A stretch of 20,004 nucleotides of DNA from Competibacteraceae bacterium UBA6584. Lineage in GTDB: Bacteria; Pseudomonadota; Gammaproteobacteria; Competibacterales; Competibacteraceae. The stretch's first letter is position 1. Every line of letters starts with the position of its first letter. Below the pieces are notes generated by a model. The model searched no databases and was not told the origin of the DNA. It saw nothing but the letters and a program-made list of their open reading frames with translations. Location of the stretch: contig DJIW01000047.1 of NCBI GenBank assembly GCA_002433805.1, positions 20,402 to 40,405 of the forward strand. The letters run 5' to 3'. Below are positions 14,507 to 20,004 of this stretch, in pieces. A program made the translations under genes and the position numbers.

Positions 14507-15172
14507 TCAACCGCAGGTTTCGCGCAGGCTGATGATCGGCCAGCCGCGTTCGCGCGCGTATTGGGCCAGCGTTTGATCGGGGTCTACCGCGACCGGGTGG
14601 GTGACGAGATCGAGCAGCGGCAGATCGTTGTGGGAATCGCTGTAAAACCAGCTGCCGGCGAGCTCGCGACCGGTTTCCGCCAGCCACGCCCGCAAGCGCT
14701 CGACCTTGCCGTGCTGGAAGCAGGGAGTGCCGAGCGGCCGGCCGGTGTAGCGGCCGTCGATGAACTCGATGTCCGTCGCCAGCAAATGCGGCACGTCGAG
14801 CCTTTGCGCGATGGGTTCGGTGATAAAGCGGTTGGTGGCGGTGATGATCAGCAGGGTGTCGCCGGCGTTCCGGTGCCGCGCCAATAAAGCCAGCGCCTCG
14901 GGCAGGATGATGGGCTCGATTTTGTCCTGAAGAAAGCGGGCGCGCCATTCCAGCAACCGGGCGGGCGGATGCGCGCTCAACGGCTGTAGCATGAAGTTCA
15001 GAAAGGCTTGAATGTCCAGGGTGCCGGCGCGGTAAGCATCATAAAAACGCTGGTTTTCCCGCTCGTAGGCGTCCTCATCGACCAGCCCTTGCTCGATCAG
15101 AAAGCGGCCCCACAAGTAATCGCTGTCGTCGCCCAACAGGGTGTTGTCCAGATCGAAAATCGCCAGACTCAT
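14507..15172 (-). CDS. HAD-superfamily phosphatase, subfamily IB (SerB/CicA-like)
   Basis: This 221-aa soluble hydrolase begins at the ATG at 15172 (MSLAIFDLDNTLL). All four HAD motifs are visible: DLDNTLL (nucleophile Asp7, acid Asp9), ITATNRF (motif II Thr), the lysine in HGKVERL (motif III) and YSDSHNDLPLL (motif IV acids). The helical cap after residue 20 (YLWGRFLIEQGLVDEDAYE) is of the IB type, as in phosphoserine phosphatase-like and CicA-like proteins; some relatives are annotated as histidinol-phosphate or phosphoserine phosphatases, but no substrate can be assigned here. It follows fis by 23 bases, and an in-frame TTG at the fis stop is an unlikely alternative start. Confidence 0.88.
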   Translation of the reverse strand: MSLAIFDLDNTLLGDDSDYLWGRFLIEQGLVDEDAYERENQRFYDAYRAGTLDIQAFLNFMLQPLSAHPPARLLEWRARFLQDKIEPIILPEALALLARHRNAGDTLLIITATNRFITEPIAQRLDVPHLLATDIEFIDGRYTGRPLGTPCFQHGKVERLRAWLAETGRELAGSWFYSDSHNDLPLLDLVTHPVAVDPDQTLAQYARERGWPIISLRETCG

Positions 15173-15195
15173 GATGGTTCGATCTCCCGGCGCGC

Positions 15196-15465
15196 TCAAT
15201 CGATACGGTACTGGCGCAGTTTCTTGCGCAGCGTGCCGCGATTGATGCCGAGGATTTCGGCGGCCTTGGTCTGATTGCCGCCGGTGAAATGCATCACGAT
15301 CTCCAACAACGGAGGTTCCACCTCGCGCTGCACCAGATCGTACAGATTGCTGGGGGCTTGGCCGCCGAGATTGTGAAAATAGATGCGCAAGGTTTCGAAC
15401 ACGTGCTCGCGCAGCGGGGTGGCGGGCAGCAGGTCGACCGGAGAATCAGGGGTGGAAATGTTCAT
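15196..15465 (-). CDS. fis: Nucleoid-associated regulator Fis
   Basis: Fis bends DNA and controls rRNA promoters, recombination and growth-phase genes. The 89-aa product (98 in E. coli) contains a variable N-terminus, the dimerisation helices (LYDLVQREVEPPLLEIVMHF) and the very conserved C-terminal helix-turn-helix NQTKAAEILGINRGTLRKKL. The ATG at 15465 overlaps the dusB stop as ATGA, the gene order known in enterics, where dusB-fis is one transcript and dusB sequences help fis translation. Here the operon continues into a HAD phosphatase instead of ending at fis. Confidence 0.97.
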   Translation of the reverse strand: MNISTPDSPVDLLPATPLREHVFETLRIYFHNLGGQAPSNLYDLVQREVEPPLLEIVMHFTGGNQTKAAEILGINRGTLRKKLRQYRID

Positions 15466-16457
15466 GCAGCCAGGCGCTCCTTGTTAGCTTTATTCGCCAG
15501 ACGCTCGAAAAAGTCGCGGGCCAGCGCAAGCTGCTCGCGGGGATGTTCGACAGCATTGATGCGAGCGCGAAACTCCGCTCCCTCCCGCCAGTGCTGGCTG
15601 TACCAGGCCAGATGTTTGCGGGCGATGCAGACGCCGGCGGTTTCACCGTAAAAGTCATGCAAGCTTTCCAGGTGGCCGCAAACCCATTGCCCGATGCGCT
15701 CGACGGAGGGCGGGGGCAACCGTTGGCCGGTTCTCAAGTAATGGGTGATGTCACGGAAAATCCACGGCCGGCCTCGGGCGGCTCGGCCGATCATGAGGCC
15801 GTCCGCGCCGGTGTGATCGAGCACCCAGCGCGCGCGCTCGGGGCTATCGATATCGCCGTTGGCGATCACCGGGATCGCCACGGCCTGCTTGATGGCGCGG
15901 ATGGCGGTGTAATCCACCGGTCCCGCATACCCGCAAGCCCGCGTGCGGCCGTGCACGGCCAGGGCCTGAATTCCCGACTGTTCGGCGATCCGGGCGACGG
16001 CGGCGCCGTTGCGGTGTTCCCGATCCCAGCCGATGCGAATTTTTAACGTGACCGGTACCGAGACCGCGCCGACCACGGCGTCCAGAATGCGTCTGACCAG
16101 CGGTTCGTCGCGCAGCAACGCCGCGCCCGCCAGCGCGCCGCATACTTTTTTGGCCGGACAACCCATGTTGATGTCGATGATTTGCGCGCCTTGAGCCACG
16201 CTGGATCGGGCGGCTTCGGCCAGGGCTTGAGGGTCGACGCCGAGAATTTGCACGCTGCGCGGGTCGGATTCGCCGCGGTGGTCGAGGCGCAATTGGGTCT
16301 TGCGGCTGGCGCGAAGCCGAGGATCGGCGCTGACCATTTCGGAAACCGCCAAGCTCGCCCCCAGCCGGCGGCACAGCAACCGGAACGGCCGGTCGCTGAT
16401 TCCGGCCATCGGGGCCAGAACGAGCGAGGGATCGAGGAGGTAAGGTCCGATTCGCAT
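15462..16457 (-). CDS. dusB: tRNA-dihydrouridine synthase DusB
   Basis: This FMN enzyme reduces uridine in the tRNA D-loop (U17 in E. coli). The 331-aa product from the ATG at 16457 begins MRIGPYLLDPSLVLAPMAGIS, the usual DusB opening. NMGCPAKKV carries the catalytic cysteine at residue 100, as in E. coli; VHGRTR, PVIANGDI and GLMIGRAARGRPW are the phosphate and FMN-binding segments. An ATG at 16538 in the same frame abuts the prmA stop and would add 27 Arg/Pro/Ser-rich residues not typical of the family; no clear Shine-Dalgarno marks either start, so the start is the least certain part. Confidence 0.93.
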   Translation of the reverse strand: MRIGPYLLDPSLVLAPMAGISDRPFRLLCRRLGASLAVSEMVSADPRLRASRKTQLRLDHRGESDPRSVQILGVDPQALAEAARSSVAQGAQIIDINMGCPAKKVCGALAGAALLRDEPLVRRILDAVVGAVSVPVTLKIRIGWDREHRNGAAVARIAEQSGIQALAVHGRTRACGYAGPVDYTAIRAIKQAVAIPVIANGDIDSPERARWVLDHTGADGLMIGRAARGRPWIFRDITHYLRTGQRLPPPSVERIGQWVCGHLESLHDFYGETAGVCIARKHLAWYSQHWREGAEFRARINAVEHPREQLALARDFFERLANKANKERLAA

Positions 16458-16538
16458 GGCGGCAGCGGCGGGTGAGCAGGATGGGATCAGCCGGTCAGGT
16501 TGCGGGAGGGAGCGGGATCTGACGTGCTCGACTGGCAT

Positions 16539-17438
16539 TCACCGGCGAACGCCTTCCAGCAGCACCCAGTCCTCGCGTAAGGTTTGATCGTGGAGTCGAA
16601 AGTCGTGCGAGAAGGCTGCTTGCACTACATCCGCGTGTTGTTCGAGGACGCCGCAGAGCAATAGCCGGCCGCCCGGTTTGACTCTCCGCCCGAATTCCGG
16701 AGCCAGTTGCACCAGTACCCTCGCCAGAATATTAGCCAGCAACAGATCAACTTGTAAGGCGGCCGGCAGCGCTTCGGGATAAGAGAATTCGATGCGATCC
16801 TCGACTTTGTTGGCGTCGGCGTTATCGTCGCTGGCAAGCAAGGCTTGCGGGTCGATGTCCACCGCCCAAACCCGCCTTGCACCCAATTTAGCGGCCGCAA
16901 TGGCGAGAACGCCGGAACCGCAGCCGTAATCCAGCACGGTTTTACCCGTTAAATCCGCCGCGTCCAGCCATTCCAGGCACAGCGCCGTGGTCGGATGGGT
17001 GCCGGTGCCGAAGGCCAGGCCAGGATCGAGTTGGATATTGACCGCCGCTGGTTCGGGCGGCGTCTGGCAACTCGGACAAATCCACAGCCGCCGACCGAAG
17101 CGCATCGGGTGAAAATGCTCCATCCAAGCCCGCACCCAGTCGCGTTCTTCCAGAGCGGTCAAACGGCATTCAGGGAGCGCCGGCGCGTGCAGGAATCGCC
17201 GCAGTTGCCCCTTCACCACTTCGATATCGGTCTGGGCGTCGAACAATCCGGTGACACGGGTGTGCCGCCACAGCGGCGTTTGGCCTGGAGCGGGTTCCAG
17301 CACGGGTTGATCGCCCGCATCGGCCAGCGTGACCGCCAGCGCCCCGGCTTCCAATAAAGCATCTTCCAGTTGTTCGGGTCGATGCTCGATGGCGTCAAGC
17401 GTCAGTTGCAGCCATGGGGCCGTCGCATCATCGCTCAT
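16539..17438 (-). CDS. prmA: Ribosomal protein L11 methyltransferase PrmA
   Basis: PrmA trimethylates several amino groups of ribosomal protein L11. The 299-aa product has the N-terminal substrate-recognition domain (WLQLTLDAIEHRPEQLEDAL), a linker with WVRAWMEHFHPMRFG, then the SAM-dependent domain: LAFGTGTHPTT (144-151), LDYGCGSGVLAIAAAKLGA (motif I, 169-176), WAVDIDPQAL, and LLANIL (post-motif NIL at 236-238). The ATG at 17438 follows AAGG by about 11 bases. It sits 80 bases after accC and next to dusB, the conserved order of many gammaproteobacteria. Confidence 0.96.
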   Translation of the reverse strand: MSDDATAPWLQLTLDAIEHRPEQLEDALLEAGALAVTLADAGDQPVLEPAPGQTPLWRHTRVTGLFDAQTDIEVVKGQLRRFLHAPALPECRLTALEERDWVRAWMEHFHPMRFGRRLWICPSCQTPPEPAAVNIQLDPGLAFGTGTHPTTALCLEWLDAADLTGKTVLDYGCGSGVLAIAAAKLGARRVWAVDIDPQALLASDDNADANKVEDRIEFSYPEALPAALQVDLLLANILARVLVQLAPEFGRRVKPGGRLLLCGVLEQHADVVQAAFSHDFRLHDQTLREDWVLLEGVRR

Positions 17439-17518
17439 GGGGTTATAACCTTACATCCATTCAGTGGATAAAGCTTAGCGCATCCATCGCCGGGCGTCGC
17501 CGGTTCGGCCAGCCGCGC

Positions 17519-18865
<1,347 letters not shown>

Positions 18866-18871
18866 GATCGC

Positions 18872-19351
18872 TTATTCGATGATCAGCAACGGCTGGTCGT
18901 ATTCGACCGGCTGGCCGTTCTCGACCAGAATCCGGGTCACCGTTCCCGCCCGATCGGACTCGATCTGGTTAAACATTTTCATCGCCTCGATGATGCAGAC
19001 GGGATCGCCGACATTCACTTGCTGGCCGATTTCGATGAAGGGCTTGGAACCGGGCGAAGCAGAGCGGTAAAAAGTGCCTACCATCGGCGAATGCAGTACG
19101 TGTCCCTTGATGGGCTCCGGCTCGGCCGTTGCGGCGGCGAGAGTCGCGATGGGGGCTGGAGCGGACGCAGGCATGGCCGGAGGGTGGCCATAAGCCGGCG
19201 CGGCCCACAAGGGCGGTGGCGGCAGGGCCGTCGGGCCGCTTTGCGGATAACGGCTGATGCGCACCGAGTCTTCGGCTTCCTTGATTTCAATCTCGGCGAT
19301 ACCCGAGGTTTCAAGCAGCTCGATCAATTTTTTGATCTTACGGATATCCAT
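18872..19351 (-). CDS. accB: Biotin carboxyl carrier protein AccB
   Basis: AccB carries the biotin that shuttles carboxyl groups between AccC and the AccAD transferase. The product is 159 aa from the ATG at 19351 (MDIRKIKKLIELLE, the usual opening); an ATG two codons earlier at 19357 is also possible. The N-terminal domain ends in SVRISRYP, then a Pro/Ala-rich flexible linker (about 40-80), then the biotinyl domain with HSPMVGTFYR, the thumb region PGSKPFIEIGQQV and EAMKM, whose lysine (about 125) is biotinylated. No good Shine-Dalgarno precedes it. Upstream is a long non-coding region rather than the aroQ gene found before accB in many relatives. Confidence 0.97.
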   Translation of the reverse strand: MDIRKIKKLIELLETSGIAEIEIKEAEDSVRISRYPQSGPTALPPPPLWAAPAYGHPPAMPASAPAPIATLAAATAEPEPIKGHVLHSPMVGTFYRSASPGSKPFIEIGQQVNVGDPVCIIEAMKMFNQIESDRAGTVTRILVENGQPVEYDQPLLIIE

Positions 19352-19392
19352 CGGCATGGCGGCTACCAGCGTGCGGTGTCAAGGTCATGATC

Positions 19393-19428
19393 GGCGCGCA
19401 TCGTCATCGCTTCGCGATCCGACGCGCC
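19393..19428 (-). promoter_or_regulatory. Structured leader hairpin upstream of accB
   Basis: Three nested pairings, GGCG/CGCC, CGTC/GACG and ATCGC/GCGAT around a 3-base loop, with a 5-base and a 2-base bulge, end 41 bases before the accB start. It would form in the accBC mRNA leader. No T-run follows on the minus strand, so it is not a terminator; a regulatory or stabilising role is inference. Confidence 0.35.
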
Positions 19429-19654
19429 TGAGCCGCTGATACATCCGAACGCCCTACTTGACGAGTAGCGGTGGCGGCGGAACGGCTTGGGAAAGTCCAA
19501 CAGACTCGGATGCATTCCATTCGCTAACGACAAACTAACCATGGAGCAAGGCGTCGTCCCTATAAAAGAAGGGCAGATTCTGCATAAAGCCGAGGTGAGT
19601 GTCTAGCGGAGCGGTGGCGTTGAATAGGGCTTTTCGTGTCAACTAGTTCATAAT

Positions 19655-19721
19655 TCGAAAATTTTCAGAGCGAGGATTAGCAGCTGTTCTTTTGGTTAAA
19701 GTTTCTAAAAAAATTTTCGAA
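19655..19721. repeat. Perfect 12-bp inverted repeat in AT-rich DNA
   Basis: TTCGAAAATTTT (19655-19666) and AAAATTTTCGAA (19710-19721) are exact reverse complements separated by 43 bases. They could be paired regulator sites, a bent-DNA or Fis-type regulatory region, or ends of a degraded small element; no target-site duplication was recognised. Confidence 0.6.
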
Positions 19722-20004
19722 GATGCAGGGTCAAAATCACCCATCGCCATAACGGGCGATGAGTCATGGATTGGGCGTTTTTAGCCGGCAGTAGTTGCGT
19801 ATAATAAATGTGACGCTCTGTAGGTGGTAGTGGGATGGTTGAGAGGTTTTTTATTGGATTTGTAGTCTCAGCGAAACATCGGTCGGGTCAAGGGGTATTG
19901 TAGGGTTGCCAACGCCCCATCATGCCGGGCTCGGTAAAGCAATAGGGTGTTGCGCTTCGAACGCCTATCTTGAGTGCGTGATTCAGCAATCATCGGTTTA
20001 TTGC

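Larger units (their letters stand above)
19352..20004. other. Long intergenic region upstream of accB, no credible gene
   Basis: About 650 bases hold only short reading frames with no recognisable protein. Seen within it: a structured GC-rich hairpin near accB (19393-19428); a possible minus-strand promoter TTTATG/TATAGG (19588-19583 and 19564-19559, 18-base spacing); an isolated minus-strand TTGACA (19643-19638) without a fitting -10; an AT-rich stretch at about 19650-19720 with a perfect 12-bp inverted repeat; a 7-bp repeat CATCGCC/GGCGATG (19742-19748 and 19755-19761); a plus-strand TATAAT (19800-19805) without a good -35; and an imperfect hairpin at 19942-19968. The accBC promoter should lie here, as E. 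coli accBC also has a long leader. Confidence 0.6.

Noticed and set aside
17441..17450. Palindrome GGTTATAACC just before the prmA start, also readable as a -10 element
   Set aside because: No acceptable -35 at 16-18 bases and the palindrome is only 10 bp; too little to call a site.
19834..19902. 22-codon reading frame starting ATGGTTGAGAGG, downstream of a TATAAT
   Set aside because: Too short, no similarity recognised, weak ribosome site and no matching -35; not supported as a gene.
19942..19968. Imperfect hairpin resembling a dispersed intergenic repeat
   Set aside because: Only the outer 5 bp pair cleanly and no second copy exists in the window, so a repeat family cannot be claimed.
19873..20004. 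Minus-strand open frame entering from the right edge (about 44 codons)
   Set aside because: No recognisable domain, Arg/Leu-rich low-information composition, and it stops soon after the edge; could be the tail of a gene outside but nothing supports it.

Overview
This 20 kb window looks like ordinary chromosome from a GC-rich gammaproteobacterium. The strongest evidence is the block accB-accC-prmA-dusB-fis, whose order is typical of that class, together with a SUF operon led by an Rrf2-type regulator and a cbpA-cbpM chaperone pair. The combination would suit Competibacter-like or purple-sulfur-related lineages, but that placement is an inference from gene style, not from an alignment. No tRNA, rRNA, CRISPR array, prophage or complete insertion sequence was seen.

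Layout from left to right. (1) 1-5238, minus strand: an iron-sulfur cluster assembly operon, transcribed sufR-like regulator, sufB, two AT-rich inserted genes (a Uma2-family nuclease-like protein and a 66-aa antitoxin-like protein), sufC, sufD, and sufS, which runs off the left edge. (2) 5458-6801, plus strand: a YihY/BrkB-family membrane protein with a C-terminal winged-helix-like tail. (3) 6832-9523, minus strand: a compact operon cbpA, cbpM, trxC and a CzcD-type cation efflux gene. (4) 9728-11219, plus strand: an overlapping pair that looks like a split version of the fused membrane/spermidine-synthase protein; the synthase half appears to carry a signal peptide. (5) 11240-13180, minus strand: an arsenic operon arsR, acr3, arsC, with a promoter and operator directly abutting the arsR start codon. 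(6) 13315-19351, minus strand: accB, accC, prmA, dusB, fis, a HAD phosphatase and a DAHP synthase. (7) 19352-20004: about 650 bases without a credible gene, AT-rich in the middle and holding a perfect 12-bp inverted repeat.

Themes: Fe-S assembly under a cysteine-bearing repressor; protein folding, redox and metal homeostasis in one short operon; arsenate reduction and arsenite export; and a growth-linked group covering fatty-acid initiation, ribosome and tRNA modification, nucleoid control and aromatic amino acid entry. The most unusual points are the foreign-looking gene pair inside the suf operon, the split spermidine-synthase-like pair with an apparently exported catalytic half, and the probably leaderless arsR message.
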